Shown here piece by piece: positions 15,047 to 24,947 of a stretch of DNA of 64,000 nucleotides. A program made the position numbers and the translations under genes. This DNA is from Mucilaginibacter frigoritolerans. Its GTDB lineage: Bacteria; Bacteroidota; Bacteroidia; Sphingobacteriales; Sphingobacteriaceae. The notes beneath the pieces are model-generated. The model was given only the letters and a program-made list of their open reading frames with translations, was not told the origin of the DNA and searched no databases. The DNA lies in contig NZ_VLLI01000004.1 in the NCBI RefSeq assembly GCF_007830615.1, positions 62,001-126,000 of the forward strand. The letters run 5' to 3'. Positions within the stretch are counted from its first letter, which is position 1; each line of letters opens with the position of its first letter.

Positions 15047-16606
15047 TGCTTTGTTTACCATAAATTGTAATTCATCCTTATCGGGTAGTTGCTGTTTTAT
15101 GGCACCGTTGTTAAATACCATTGCCGGATAATTTTGTGTGTTAAATGCCGACCAAACCGGAAGGCCTTTTCCATTTGGATTACCGTTAGTAATAAAATTT
15201 ATCCAATAAGTGCTCATTACATTAGCCAATTGGTAATCAACAACCTGCCACGGGCGATGCAGGAACTTTAAATTATCCATTACATAAGCAACCTCGCCAG
15301 TGTGAAATGCGCCATACTTTACATAATCTGGCGTTGCTGGCAATTTGCGGGCAAAGTAATAAACATAAATTGGTGCTTTCCCCTGTTCGCTCTGTAAGCT
15401 TGCCCATTTAAATCCTGATGCAGCAAATATCATATCCCTGCTTAACTTAATTTGCGACCGCATGGCTTCTTCATCTGTGTTAGATGGATAATATTTTAAG
15501 AATTCATCGGCATCGTCGCCATATTGATCTTTTGCCTGCTGTTTAAACTCATCTTTGTTTTTAAATGAAGCAACAAAGCTTTCATCTGCATTCCAGCCAG
15601 TAAGCACCGGTACATTATTTTGTTTCCCTTCGGCAAAAGTTTGCGCCACAGGTTCAGGCAATACATACCCGTCAACAATTGGCGAATAACGACCCTGAAA
15701 CTTCATTAAATCCTCCGCCGATACCTTTCTTAATTCATTTAAAGTTGATGCATTTACAGCGGCAGCCAGTTTAACACCCTGCTGTTCTGCCGTATTCAGA
15801 TTATTTGTTTTTAAAGTAAGGTTGGCTAAAAATAAAGAGCCGCTTTCGGCAATGGCCCGGTTAAAAAGTCCTTTTACCAAAGGCGAGGCTACCAAACAAT
15901 TTACACTCATAGAGCCTGCCGATTGGCCTGCAATGGTTACATTATCCGGATCGCCACCAAAAGCATTGATGTTTCTTTTTATCCAGTTTAAAGCCGCAAT
16001 CTGATCAAGCAAACCATAATTACCGGAGGCATTATTGGGCGATTCTTTAGTCAGATCAGGATGTGCCAGGAAACCAAATACACCTACCCTGTAATTAACA
16101 GAAACAAATAATATCCCCTTTTGGGCCATTGCTTCACCATCATAAATAGGTACTGCTGTTCCGCCGCTGGTAAAGCCTCCTCCATAAATCCAAACAAAAA
16201 CAGGCCTTTTTGCCCCTCTTTTTGCTTTTGTCCAAACGTTAAGATATAGACAATCCTCACTTATGGGTATCTCAGGGATTAAAAACTCTGGTGTATACAC
16301 CATAAACGGAACCGGTTTTGCCTGCATAGGGCTTGGGCCAAAAGCATCACATTCTTTTACACCCTGCCATGGTTTTGCAGGCTGCGGCGCTTTCCATCTT
16401 AAATTGCCAACAGGTGGCGCGGCAAATGGAATACCCTTATAAGCAATAACATCACTCGAATCATTTTTAATTCCTGATATTAAACCTGTTTCAACTCTCA
16501 CTGTATCAGAGTTGTTACTGATAACTTTTGATAATTTAAAAGAGTAGCAAATAACAAGAATACTTACAAAAGCTGTGTAAACAGCTTTTGACGACATTTT
16601 TTTCAT
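15038..16606 (-). CDS. Type-B carboxylesterase, secreted
   Basis: The 522-residue protein is an alpha/beta hydrolase of the carboxylesterase type-B (cholinesterase-like) family. Features are the oxyanion motif YGGGF (141-145), the catalytic Ser229 in IAGQSAGS, the N-terminal GLISGI...AYKGIPFAAPPVGNLRW block and the EDCLYLNVW motif (about 117-125). An N-terminal hydrophobic segment (about 9-22) suggests export or anchoring. It hydrolyses esters of unknown type. It is divergent from the GH20 gene (142 bp between starts) and its 3' end is convergent with marR. Confidence 0.93.
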   Translation of the reverse strand: MKKMSSKAVYTAFVSILVICYSFKLSKVISNNSDTVRVETGLISGIKNDSSDVIAYKGIPFAAPPVGNLRWKAPQPAKPWQGVKECDAFGPSPMQAKPVPFMVYTPEFLIPEIPISEDCLYLNVWTKAKRGAKRPVFVWIYGGGFTSGGTAVPIYDGEAMAQKGILFVSVNYRVGVFGFLAHPDLTKESPNNASGNYGLLDQIAALNWIKRNINAFGGDPDNVTIAGQSAGSMSVNCLVASPLVKGLFNRAIAESGSLFLANLTLKTNNLNTAEQQGVKLAAAVNASTLNELRKVSAEDLMKFQGRYSPIVDGYVLPEPVAQTFAEGKQNNVPVLTGWNADESFVASFKNKDEFKQQAKDQYGDDADEFLKYYPSNTDEEAMRSQIKLSRDMIFAASGFKWASLQSEQGKAPIYVYYFARKLPATPDYVKYGAFHTGEVAYVMDNLKFLHRPWQVVDYQLANVMSTYWINFITNGNPNGKGLPVWSAFNTQNYPAMVFNNGAIKQQLPDKDELQFMVNKASK

Positions 16607-16747
16607 GATATTGGGTTTATAATACTTTTGGCTTATGCAATATAATAATTTAGCAATAATGATTTTATGGTTTATACTTTTTAATATTCTTTAAAAAGTA
16701 TAATTTGCAGTCTGTTATCGCCAATATAAACCCTTTATTGTTCCATT

Positions 16748-18643
16748 ATGAAAAAAATATTCCTGGCAGCGAGTTGTATTTTTATAGCTTATCTGTCATT
16801 TGGCCAGGCCAGCAAAACGGCTGTGGCAATAATACCCGAGCCTGTAAGCTTAATAGCTAAGCAAGGTAATTTTATTTTGCCTAAACGTGTATTAATTGCG
16901 GCTCCCTCACAAGCTGATGTACGGCTGGTTACCACTTATCTTAAAAACAAATTAACCACTTCGGCAGGTAGTTTAGTAACTGTTAAAAGTGCTTTTTCGA
17001 CGCCAACTACTATAAAGTTTACCTTAAATACTAAAGCGGATACTGTACTTGGTAAAGAAGGTTATCATTTATGGGTAACTAAAAAAGGCATTATTATAAG
17101 AGCTAATGAAGCTGCCGGTTTGTTTTATGGTGCACAAACGCTTATACAGCTATTGCCTAAACAGGTTGAAAGCAATGAGCTTGTAACCGGTGTAAAATGG
17201 GTTGTTCCCTGTGTAGATATAAAAGATTATCCGCGTTTTGCGTGGCGAGGCTTGATGCTTGATGTTTCGCGGCATTTTTTTACCAAGGATGAAGTTAAAC
17301 AGTACATTGACCAAATGGTGCGTTTTAAATTTAACCTGTTGCACATGCACCTTACTGATGATGAGGGCTGGCGGGTTGAAATAAAGAGTTTGCCTAAACT
17401 GACTACCGTTGGGGCCTATAATGTGAAAAAAGTAGGTGAGTTTGGCAGATTCTCGGCACCTACGCCAGATGAACCACGTACTTATGGGGGCTTTTACACA
17501 CAGGATGATATTAAAGAGCTGGTACAATATGGTAAGGAACGTTTCCTGAACATTATGCCCGAAATTGATGTCCCTGGTCATAGCCTTGCTGCTGTTGCTT
17601 CGTATCCTGAACTATCATGTACTCCAGGTGCTGATCAATATCAGACGCGGTCGGGCGAAAGGATGACAGTTGATAATACCCTGAACCCCTCGAGCGAAAA
17701 AACATATGATTTTTTGGATAAGGTAATCACCGAAGTTGCGCAGCTGTTCCCATTCGGATATATCCATATGGGAGGCGACGAGTGCAATAAATCATACTGG
17801 GCCAAAAGCGACTCGGTAACGGCCCTAATGAAACGCGAAAACCTAACCACTTATGAGCAGGTACAGAGTTACTTTGAAAAACGTGTAGAAAAGATTGTTG
17901 AAGCAAAAGGTAAAAAGTTTATGGGCTGGGATGAGATTATTGAAGGTGGTTTAGGCCCCAATGCAGCTGTGATGAGCTGGCGCGGCATACAGGGTGGCAT
18001 TACTGCGGCCAAACTAGGCCACGAGGTAGTAATGAGCCCAACCACCTTTGCTTACCTTGATTATATGCAAAGCGACCGCATTATGGAGCCACATGTATAT
18101 GCCACACTTCGCTTAAATACAACTTATGAGTTTGAGCCGGTGCCTGATAGTGTTGATGCTAAACTGATACTTGGCGGACAGGCCAACTTATGGACCGAAC
18201 AGGTATTTAACTTTAGGCAGGTGGAATATATGACTTGGCCACGTGGATTTGCCATTGCCGAGTCTGTTTGGTCGCCAAAAGAGAAAAAGAACTGGAATGA
18301 TTTTTACCCACGGGTTGAAAAACAATTTGCCCGCTTTAATGAGGCTGAAATTAAATATGCCCCAAGCATGTATGATCCAAGTTTTACCGCCCGCCCTGAT
18401 GCCAGCAATCAGTTGGTGGTTGAACTGACTAATGAAATTCCTGGTTTGGATATTTATTATAGTTTTGATAATTCTTATCCGGATAGGTTTTATCCTAAAT
18501 ACACCGGGCCTTTAACCGTACCTAAGGATGCGACTCAACTTAGGGTAATTACTTATCGTGGTAAAGAGCCTATAGGCCGCATGATCACTATGCCTGTATC
18601 AGAACTACAACAACGGGTTGATAGAAAATATGGAAAGCATTGA
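16748..18643 (+). CDS. GH20 beta-N-acetylhexosaminidase
   Basis: The 631 residues carry a signal peptide (about 1-21), an N-terminal GH20b domain (about 30-155), and a GH20 barrel (about 160-510) with catalytic Asp344-Glu345 in HMGGDECNKSYW and the substrate-binding segments HLTDDEGWRVEIKSLPKL and MSWRGIQGG. The C-terminal part (about 520-620) is a small beta domain of the chitobiase C type. It removes terminal N-acetylhexosamine from glycans or chitin-derived oligosaccharides in the periplasm. A strong hairpin terminator follows at 18692. Divergent from the esterase gene. Confidence 0.96.
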   Translation: MKKIFLAASCIFIAYLSFGQASKTAVAIIPEPVSLIAKQGNFILPKRVLIAAPSQADVRLVTTYLKNKLTTSAGSLVTVKSAFSTPTTIKFTLNTKADTVLGKEGYHLWVTKKGIIIRANEAAGLFYGAQTLIQLLPKQVESNELVTGVKWVVPCVDIKDYPRFAWRGLMLDVSRHFFTKDEVKQYIDQMVRFKFNLLHMHLTDDEGWRVEIKSLPKLTTVGAYNVKKVGEFGRFSAPTPDEPRTYGGFYTQDDIKELVQYGKERFLNIMPEIDVPGHSLAAVASYPELSCTPGADQYQTRSGERMTVDNTLNPSSEKTYDFLDKVITEVAQLFPFGYIHMGGDECNKSYWAKSDSVTALMKRENLTTYEQVQSYFEKRVEKIVEAKGKKFMGWDEIIEGGLGPNAAVMSWRGIQGGITAAKLGHEVVMSPTTFAYLDYMQSDRIMEPHVYATLRLNTTYEFEPVPDSVDAKLILGGQANLWTEQVFNFRQVEYMTWPRGFAIAESVWSPKEKKNWNDFYPRVEKQFARFNEAEIKYAPSMYDPSFTARPDASNQLVVELTNEIPGLDIYYSFDNSYPDRFYPKYTGPLTVPKDATQLRVITYRGKEPIGRMITMPVSELQQRVDRKYGKH

Positions 18644-18943
18644 TTTTTAATAAAGGATTGGTTTTTTTAATAAAAGTTAGTTTATCCTTTAAAAAGACAA
18701 ACTCCATGACATAACGCATGGAGTTTGTCTTTTAACCACACTTAAACATTCCCTGCTCTGCTTTATTAAAAGTAAATTTGGGAAGAAATAAGAAATATTT
18801 TTGCCGTAAAATTCCCTTTTCTTATAAGGTGTTTTTACGGTATTAAAAAAGGCACATTAGCGTTATTGGATGTCGTGTTTTATGCATTAATTTAGAAGGA
18901 ATTAATATATAAGTTATTCATCTTCTTTTAAATCCTTAACCAA
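18644..18943. other. Intergenic region after GH20 gene
   Basis: This 300-bp stretch holds the terminator listed at 18692-18733, a weaker upstream TAATAAAGGAT...ATCCTTTAA hairpin at about 18648-18693, and then about 200 bp of AT-rich DNA leading to the lipoprotein gene. I see no other gene. Confidence 0.5.
18692..18733 (+). terminator. Strong intrinsic terminator after GH20 gene
   Basis: AAAAGACAAACTCCATG (18692-18708) pairs perfectly over 17 bases with CATGGAGTTTGTCTTTT (18717-18733) around an 8-base loop. The A-rich and T-rich flanks make it efficient in either direction. Confidence 0.9.
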
Positions 18944-19843
18944 ATGAAAAAGACCGTATTACTATTGATGTGCTCCGTATTGATCTATGCTTCCTGTAAA
19001 CAAGGTGGTGGTAGTCAAACAAATTCCTTAGCTGCAACGCCCAATAAAATTGATTCCAATAGCTATACTTTAAATGGTATACCGTTTAAAAAAGCCAACA
19101 AAATGGTTAATCTTTTCATCAAGGACCCGGGAAGCTATACAGATACTTCTCAAACTTGCGTGTGGTTTACCGCAGCAGCACTTGATTCTATGTATCAAAC
19201 ATTGTTACGTACCAATGCTGATGGCATAAGATTTTATTTTGCCAGAACTATTGAGAATCATAAATATACAGTTGTTGCTGTATCAACTAAATATGGCGGC
19301 ATTGATTCAGTTACAAAAAGGAAAATACATGCCGACTTTTTTGAGGTGGATACCATAAATGTTGATGCCAAAGGAAAATTAGGATTAACAACGCCAGCGC
19401 AGGGTGCTTTGTTATATTCTAAAATATCTCCATGCCCTTCCACACCCGATACCTGCCCTAAATTGTTTCACTACATAACCTGTAATGAAGGCTATAAAAT
19501 GGTGAATTATTATGGAAGTGATCCGATTAATGTTACCAGCTCATGGTATGAAATTACGTTAATTGAAGCATTGGTAAAATCGCTTAAAACATATCATGGG
19601 GATGGTTTACGGATTTATTATGCAAGACATTTAAATCCGCATAGAGTTACCCCAACCGATACTATTCACAGACACGGATTTGCATTAATAACAACAGCTG
19701 CTACCAATAAAATTCATGTTGATTATTACGGATGTTTAGATTCAATACCGGTACCTGGCCACCCTCACCGTTTCTTTACAGGCGGTGCTGATAATGGCGA
19801 AGAATGCCCAACTAATTGCAATGGAATAACCTGGCCGAATTAA
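18944..19843 (+). CDS. Lipoprotein with two copies of an unknown domain
   Basis: This 299-residue product has a lipoprotein signal ending YASC (Cys18) and an internal duplication I recognise directly. Residues about 45-135 and 183-262 share KMVN(L/Y), DP at the same spacing, the motif DG(I/L)R(F/Y)Y(F/Y)AR (94-101 and 220-228) and a closing KIH(A/V)D(F/Y) strand. The domain family is not one I can name. It is the first gene of a run with a 7TM protein, a histidine kinase and a response regulator (gaps 18, overlap 34 and 3 bases), which suggests a role as an envelope sensor or ligand-binding partner for that system. Function inferred only from context. Confidence 0.75.
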   Translation: MKKTVLLLMCSVLIYASCKQGGGSQTNSLAATPNKIDSNSYTLNGIPFKKANKMVNLFIKDPGSYTDTSQTCVWFTAAALDSMYQTLLRTNADGIRFYFARTIENHKYTVVAVSTKYGGIDSVTKRKIHADFFEVDTINVDAKGKLGLTTPAQGALLYSKISPCPSTPDTCPKLFHYITCNEGYKMVNYYGSDPINVTSSWYEITLIEALVKSLKTYHGDGLRIYYARHLNPHRVTPTDTIHRHGFALITTAATNKIHVDYYGCLDSIPVPGHPHRFFTGGADNGEECPTNCNGITWPN

Positions 19844-19861
19844 TAATTATATACAGTATCC

Positions 19862-20548
19862 ATGATATCAGAATATTTAACCCTAAATACGAGTGCTGAA
19901 ATCATTTGTTTTGTAATAGCATTTATTTGTTTAATAAAAGATAAAAGCCTTGCATGGAGAAGCATGGTGCTGTTTTTATTGATTACATGTATTACAGAAC
20001 TGACAGGGATTTATATTAAAAAACTATATCTGGCTGATACGGTACACGTACGACCCAATATTTGGATATATAACGTTTTAATTATATTCCAGGCAGGGTT
20101 TACATCGCTAATGTTTTCGCACTTGTTAAATAAATATATCAATAGCAAGCCTATCATTATAGGTGGGCTTGCTATTCTTTTTATAATGTATGTTATTGAA
20201 ATATGTATACACGGCGTTTTTGAAAAGCACAATCTTACTACTACCACCATGTCGGTGTTGTTTGTATTGTTTAGTCTCTTTTATTTTTTCCAGCTGAATA
20301 ACGACGCCGATTATATCGTTTTAAAGAATTCACCAGCGTTTTGGTGGGTTTCTGGTGTTTTGTTTTTTTATTTTGGCAGAACAGCCTGCAATATTTTTTA
20401 TTACAAACTTTCATTAGTGGTAGTTACTCCTAGGCATTATTTAACTTATTATATTTATAATGCACTTAATATTTTACTATATGCTTGCTGGAGCTATTCA
20501 TTTATTTGCAGAAAATGGCTGACTACGACATCAAAGAGCTTGTATTAA
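19862..20548 (+). CDS. Seven-transmembrane protein of the kinase operon
   Basis: The 228 residues contain about seven hydrophobic helices (near 10-26, 33-51, 66-86, 97-115, 127-143, 159-179 and 195-214), with short loops and no recognised family. It overlaps the following histidine kinase gene by 34 bases, and follows the lipoprotein gene after 18. As the kinase itself has only a single membrane helix and no sensor domain, this 7TM protein is a good candidate for its membrane partner, either sensor or transducer; that is inference from gene order. Confidence 0.7.
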   Translation: MISEYLTLNTSAEIICFVIAFICLIKDKSLAWRSMVLFLLITCITELTGIYIKKLYLADTVHVRPNIWIYNVLIIFQAGFTSLMFSHLLNKYINSKPIIIGGLAILFIMYVIEICIHGVFEKHNLTTTTMSVLFVLFSLFYFFQLNNDADYIVLKNSPAFWWVSGVLFFYFGRTACNIFYYKLSLVVVTPRHYLTYYIYNALNILLYACWSYSFICRKWLTTTSKSLY

Positions 20549-21300
20549 TTACCACAATTATATTTTTAATTGCCCCCGCATTTATTATAGCCTATATTTC
20601 TGTCTATAACAGGCGAAAAAAGAAGCATATTGAAGAAAAGGTACAGATGCAGTTTAAGTTTGAGGCGGAGATAGCCAAGGCCCAATTGGAAGTGCAGGAA
20701 CAAACCATGCAAACCATAGGTGCTGATCTTCATGATAATATTGGACAGCTATTAAGTCTTACCTCATTAACTTTAAACTCGATAGAGTTGGATAAGATGG
20801 AAAAGGCGGAACAGAAAATAAATGCATCAATTGATTTGGTACTTCGTTCTATAAAAGAAATGCGCCTACTGGGGAAGTTGTTACAGGGCGACCAGTTGGT
20901 TGCTATGGGATTATCAGAGGCTATAAAGCATGAAATTAACTGGATGGAACGATCTGGTAAATATGAAGTAACCTATACACAGGCAGATGATATCCCTTTG
21001 ATTAAGAATGCGGATAAAGACCTGATTATTTTCCGTATTTTACAGGAAGTGCTGAACAATATTATTAAACATGCATTTGCATCGCAGATATATATTGATT
21101 TAGAATATATTGATAAGAAACTGAAACTGCAAATTGCTGACAACGGAGTTGGTTTTGCTTTGGGCAATATACCTGCTGAACAACGAGGCATGGGCCTGTT
21201 CAATATTCACAAAAGGGCCGGAATTATTGGCGGCGAAGCCAGCATTATTTCAAACCCGGGGGCAGGTACCAATGTTACAGTTTTTATACCCTATCCTTAA
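20515..21300 (+). CDS. HisKA_3-type sensor histidine kinase (LuxR-system)
   Basis: With the start at 20515 (MADYDIKELVL), overlapping the 7TM gene, the 261-residue protein has one N-terminal membrane helix (about 9-31) and a cytoplasmic HisKA_3 dimerisation domain with phospho-acceptor His73 in DLHDNIGQLL, then a HATPase domain (about 160-258) with N-box LNNIIKHA, G1 DNGVGF and a GMGLFNI segment. No extracytoplasmic sensor domain exists. The response regulator gene follows after three bases, so this pair is a cognate NarL/LuxR-type two-component system. Confidence 0.94.
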   Translation: MADYDIKELVLITTIIFLIAPAFIIAYISVYNRRKKKHIEEKVQMQFKFEAEIAKAQLEVQEQTMQTIGADLHDNIGQLLSLTSLTLNSIELDKMEKAEQKINASIDLVLRSIKEMRLLGKLLQGDQLVAMGLSEAIKHEINWMERSGKYEVTYTQADDIPLIKNADKDLIIFRILQEVLNNIIKHAFASQIYIDLEYIDKKLKLQIADNGVGFALGNIPAEQRGMGLFNIHKRAGIIGGEASIISNPGAGTNVTVFIPYP

Positions 21301-21303
21301 ACC

Positions 21304-21942
21304 ATGGAAACAGATCAAATAAATATAGCAATTGTTGATGACCATACGCTTTTCAGAAGCGGTATTGCAGCCTTAATGGGCGAATTTGATGAGCTAAAAG
21401 TAATTTTTGAAGCCGAAAATGGACAACATTTGCAGCAAATAATTGGCAATTATCCGTTGCCCCAGGTAATACTAATGGATATTAATATGCCGGGAATGGA
21501 TGGTTATGCGGCCACCCATTGGCTAAAGGAAAATTACCCACAAATAAGGGTTTTGGCACTCAGTATGTTTGAGGATGACCAGGCAGTTATTGGAATGATT
21601 AAAGCAGGAGCAGGAGGGTATGTATTGAAAGAGTCAAAACCCAGAGAATTGCTGGAAGCAATAATAGCCATTAATCAAAAAGGGGTTTATATTAATGAAC
21701 TGGTTTCGGGTAAATTAATCCGATCTGTTTCTGGTAACGAACATCCTGGTTTATCGAAAAAAGAATTAGAATTCATAAAATTATGCTGCTCCGAATTAAC
21801 CTATAAAGAAATTGCTGACCTAATGTTTGTTAGTCCCCGCACTGTTGATAATTACCGGGAAGCGCTCTTCCTAAAACTTAACCTTAAATCACGTACAGGC
21901 CTGGTTCTTTATGCCATTCAGAACGAAATATTTAAGTTTTAA
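21304..21942 (+). CDS. NarL/LuxR-type response regulator
   Basis: The 212-residue protein has a receiver domain (about 6-120) with the acidic pair Asp12-Asp13, phospho-acceptor Asp59 in VILMDINMPGMDG, then Lys at about 110 (YVLKESKP), and a LuxR C-terminal helix-turn-helix (about 150-205: LSKKELEFIKLCCSELTYKEIADLMFVSPRTVDNYR). It starts three bases after the kinase gene and is the last gene of the four-gene run that begins at 18944. Targets unknown; genes elsewhere or the operon's own promoter are possible. Confidence 0.95.
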   Translation: METDQINIAIVDDHTLFRSGIAALMGEFDELKVIFEAENGQHLQQIIGNYPLPQVILMDINMPGMDGYAATHWLKENYPQIRVLALSMFEDDQAVIGMIKAGAGGYVLKESKPRELLEAIIAINQKGVYINELVSGKLIRSVSGNEHPGLSKKELEFIKLCCSELTYKEIADLMFVSPRTVDNYREALFLKLNLKSRTGLVLYAIQNEIFKF

Positions 21943-22059
21943 ATCTTCTTGTACTTTCTGGTATCAGGCGTTAACCTCAATGAGTAAATATTAATCAGCC
22001 CCTATATTAAAATCTACAAAACTACGTTTTTAGTTCATTGTTTTATATATCAACTAAAA

Positions 22060-22755
22060 ATGCAGTTTTCAGTCTCGCGTAGTGTTATCTGTACTTTATT
22101 TCCCCTTTTCACTTTTACATTAAAAATTTCGGGGCAACAAAAAAATCTCGTTTTCAAAGTAGTTAAGCCGGATACTAATCAAAGAGCCACCGACACCGAT
22201 GTGTTTATTAAGCATGTACCTATACCTCAAAAAGAAAAATTATATCATCCTGATAGTACGCATAGTCCAGCTAAGGCTATATTAAAATCGGCCATTGTAC
22301 CAGGCTTGGGGCAGGTTTATAATAATAACATATGGAAAGTGCCATTGATTTATGGTGCATTAAGCTCGCTTACAGTTACCGCTATTTATAATAATCGCAA
22401 TTATCAACGGTATTTAAGACTTTATCATTACTATAATGATATTTCCAAAATCACCATTAAAACCCGGGACTATGTTTATTTCGAAAAACTGTTAAAGGAT
22501 AACATCAGTCAGGCTGAAGTTGCAGGTGCTGCTGATGATTCTCAGCGTTACTTTCAGTTGAGTATTTTAGGCTTAGCAGCAGTGTGGGGGATACAGATGA
22601 TAGATGCTTATATTGATGCTAAGTTTGCCCATTCTTTTTCAATGGATAATAATTTAAGCATTAAAATAAGTCCGTCTTTAACAACACAACCGGTATATGC
22701 CGCCAATTTTGGTGCAGCATTTATACCGGTTGTGAAAATTACTTTGGCCTTTTAG
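22060..22755 (+). CDS. DUF5683 membrane protein
   Basis: The 231 residues start with a signal-like hydrophobic stretch and contain the DUF5683 signature AKAILKSAIVPGLGQVYNNNIWKVPLIYGAL (about 82-115), followed by two further hydrophobic helices and a C-terminal tail with barrel-like aromatic strands. The DUF5683 family is common in Bacteroidota and is not functionally assigned. Convergent with kup; the stop codons are separated by only five bases within a short hairpin. Confidence 0.85.
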   Translation: MQFSVSRSVICTLFPLFTFTLKISGQQKNLVFKVVKPDTNQRATDTDVFIKHVPIPQKEKLYHPDSTHSPAKAILKSAIVPGLGQVYNNNIWKVPLIYGALSSLTVTAIYNNRNYQRYLRLYHYYNDISKITIKTRDYVYFEKLLKDNISQAEVAGAADDSQRYFQLSILGLAAVWGIQMIDAYIDAKFAHSFSMDNNLSIKISPSLTTQPVYAANFGAAFIPVVKITLAF

Positions 22756-22760
22756 GCCAA
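22744..22760. terminator. Hairpin spanning the convergent stops of DUF5683 and kup
   Basis: TTGGCCT (22744-22750) pairs with AGGCCAA (22754-22760) around a three-base loop; the DUF5683 stop codon (22753-22755) lies in it. There is no strong T tract, so efficient termination is not certain. Confidence 0.4.
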
Positions 22761-24743
22761 TTAGTGTATTGATGCGATATCCACTCGCTTCAATATAATA
22801 TTGCCTACCGGTTTTACAACCAGAGGTATTTTTTCAACATAGGTTTCGCTGGTATCCAAACCAAAAGCTTTCGCTTCTGATTGGGCCAGTTTTTTAATGG
22901 CAAAATAACTGTTCAATATAAACCCTTCTTTTACACTGAAGGAGTTGTTATAAGAAAGGAATTTTTCCATTATCACAAACCTGAAATCGGCGTTTACTTT
23001 AAACCTATGCAATGATTCGTAATGGCTGGTTATATCAATCTCGTTGCGGGCTACCATGTCCTCAATTACCTTGCGGTATAATACATTTACCCTTGGCTGT
23101 ATCCTGAATCCTAACCTAAACTCAACCCTTATTATTTTACCAGGATCCAACTGATCAACGGTATATTCCATGGTATATGGTTCGTTTGTGGTTTCGATAT
23201 GGATAAACCAATACGTATCAGCCCTTTTAGGTTTACGGCTCATAATGGAGTACATAATCTTTTCCTCTATCTGTTTAGCATTATTGGCTTTTGTAAGATA
23301 GATGAGGTGGGTAGAGTATTTACTTACTGACTCATCGGCGCTTAATGCGTTTAACAGTGGGATTTGGTCTTTAAGGTCGATAAAATTAAGGAAACGGTTG
23401 TTGATTTTACGCGCCTTAAACCAAATGTACATGGTAAATATCAGGCCTATCTCAAACACCACAAAGAACAGCCTCTTTAATAATTTCACTGCATTGGCAA
23501 CAAAGAAAGAGAACTCAACTGTAAGGAATACGCATAAAATAATAACCACCAGCCAAAGTGGCCAATGCTTAACATACCGCATAAAGTACGACATTAATAT
23601 GGTGGTCATCAGCATAGCTATGGTAATAGAGAAGCCATAGGCAGCTGTCATCGCTTCAGAAGTTTGGAAATATAGTGTTACCAGGATACATCCTATACAC
23701 AATATCCAGTTAATGCTTGGAATATAAATTTGACCGCGGATGTTTGAAGGATATTTGATGGTGATTCGAGGCCAAAAATTCATGCTTACTGCTTCGCTGA
23801 TCAGCGTAAACGAACCACTTATTAATGCCTGGCTGGCTATAATGGTTGCCATGGTAGCCAAAGCTACACAAGGTATCATTAATAGGTGCGGGTTGGGAAC
23901 AATAGCATAAAAAGGATTAATATCAGCAAATTTAGTTGTCGATGGCTGAGCCAGTACCCATGCACCTTGCCCCAGGTAGTTCAATACTAAGGTGGTTTTT
24001 ACAAATATCCACGTTGCCTGAATGTTTTTGCGCCCGCAATGACCAAGGTCAGAATATAGTGCTTCAGCTCCCGTAGTACACAAAAACACGGCTCCTAAAA
24101 GCCAAAAGCCATCTTTATGATCCATTAATAACCTGTAACCATAATAAGGATTTAATGCTTTGAAAATTCCAGGGTTATGAACAAGTTGCAATGAACCTAA
24201 AGCACCTATCATAATAAACCACAGTAACATTATAGGGCCAAAAGCTGAGCCAACCACTTTGGTCCCAAATTGCTGAAAGAAAAACAGCGCCACCATAATG
24301 CCAATAACAATGCCTAATATAAGCTTGCTTCCTGGTACAAATGATTGCGCCAGTGCAGGTACGTTGCTTAAACCTTCAATAGCTGATGATACAGAAATAG
24401 GTGGGGTTATAATACCATCGGCAAGGAGGGTGCCTGCACCAATTATAGCAGGTATAGCAAGCCATTTACCATAACGCCTAACCAATGCATATAAAGAAAA
24501 TATACCGCCTTCGCCATGATTATCTGCTTGTAGGGTAATTAAAATATATTTGAATGTTGTTTGTAAGGTGAGGGTCCAGAAGATACAGGATATTGCGCCG
24601 AACACCAGCCCCTGATCAACCTTGCCACCCTGAATCATTAGGGTTTGAAATGTGTAAAGTGGCGATGTACCAATATCGCCAAAAATAATACCCAGAGTGA
24701 TCAATGCACCCGCAGCTGTTAGTTTTTTAATGTGTGATTGCAT
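22761..24743 (-). CDS. kup: Kup-type low-affinity potassium transporter
   Basis: The 660-residue protein has the KUP/HAK/KT family signature GIIFGDIGTSPLYTFQTL (about 18-35), the GGIFSLYALVRRYGKW loop (about 80-96) and around 12 membrane segments up to residue about 440, followed by a soluble C-terminal domain of about 220 residues. Kup imports potassium with protons. It is transcribed leftward; upstream lies the repeat cluster at 24948-25029. Family call is firm; the affinity class is inferred. Confidence 0.95.
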   Translation of the reverse strand: MQSHIKKLTAAGALITLGIIFGDIGTSPLYTFQTLMIQGGKVDQGLVFGAISCIFWTLTLQTTFKYILITLQADNHGEGGIFSLYALVRRYGKWLAIPAIIGAGTLLADGIITPPISVSSAIEGLSNVPALAQSFVPGSKLILGIVIGIMVALFFFQQFGTKVVGSAFGPIMLLWFIMIGALGSLQLVHNPGIFKALNPYYGYRLLMDHKDGFWLLGAVFLCTTGAEALYSDLGHCGRKNIQATWIFVKTTLVLNYLGQGAWVLAQPSTTKFADINPFYAIVPNPHLLMIPCVALATMATIIASQALISGSFTLISEAVSMNFWPRITIKYPSNIRGQIYIPSINWILCIGCILVTLYFQTSEAMTAAYGFSITIAMLMTTILMSYFMRYVKHWPLWLVVIILCVFLTVEFSFFVANAVKLLKRLFFVVFEIGLIFTMYIWFKARKINNRFLNFIDLKDQIPLLNALSADESVSKYSTHLIYLTKANNAKQIEEKIMYSIMSRKPKRADTYWFIHIETTNEPYTMEYTVDQLDPGKIIRVEFRLGFRIQPRVNVLYRKVIEDMVARNEIDITSHYESLHRFKVNADFRFVIMEKFLSYNNSFSVKEGFILNSYFAIKKLAQSEAKAFGLDTSETYVEKIPLVVKPVGNIILKRVDIASIH

Positions 24744-24947
24744 AAATCAGGATAAAATAAACGGTTTGTTAATTACGGGAATAGCGTAAATCTCAAGCGA
24801 TGTGAGATTTAATGGAAAGATATGAATCATTGAAATAAAAATCAATTATTTGTAACTAGTGAATAGTGCAAGCCAATACACATGCCATAAAGCCGCATGA
24901 TGTAATTTGTGTAATTAATTAATTGATTATAAGATATTTAAATAGAT

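Noticed and set aside
22744-22760. kup-DUF5683 hairpin as a riboswitch or RNA
   Set aside because: Only a 7-bp stem over the stop codons; at most a weak terminator.
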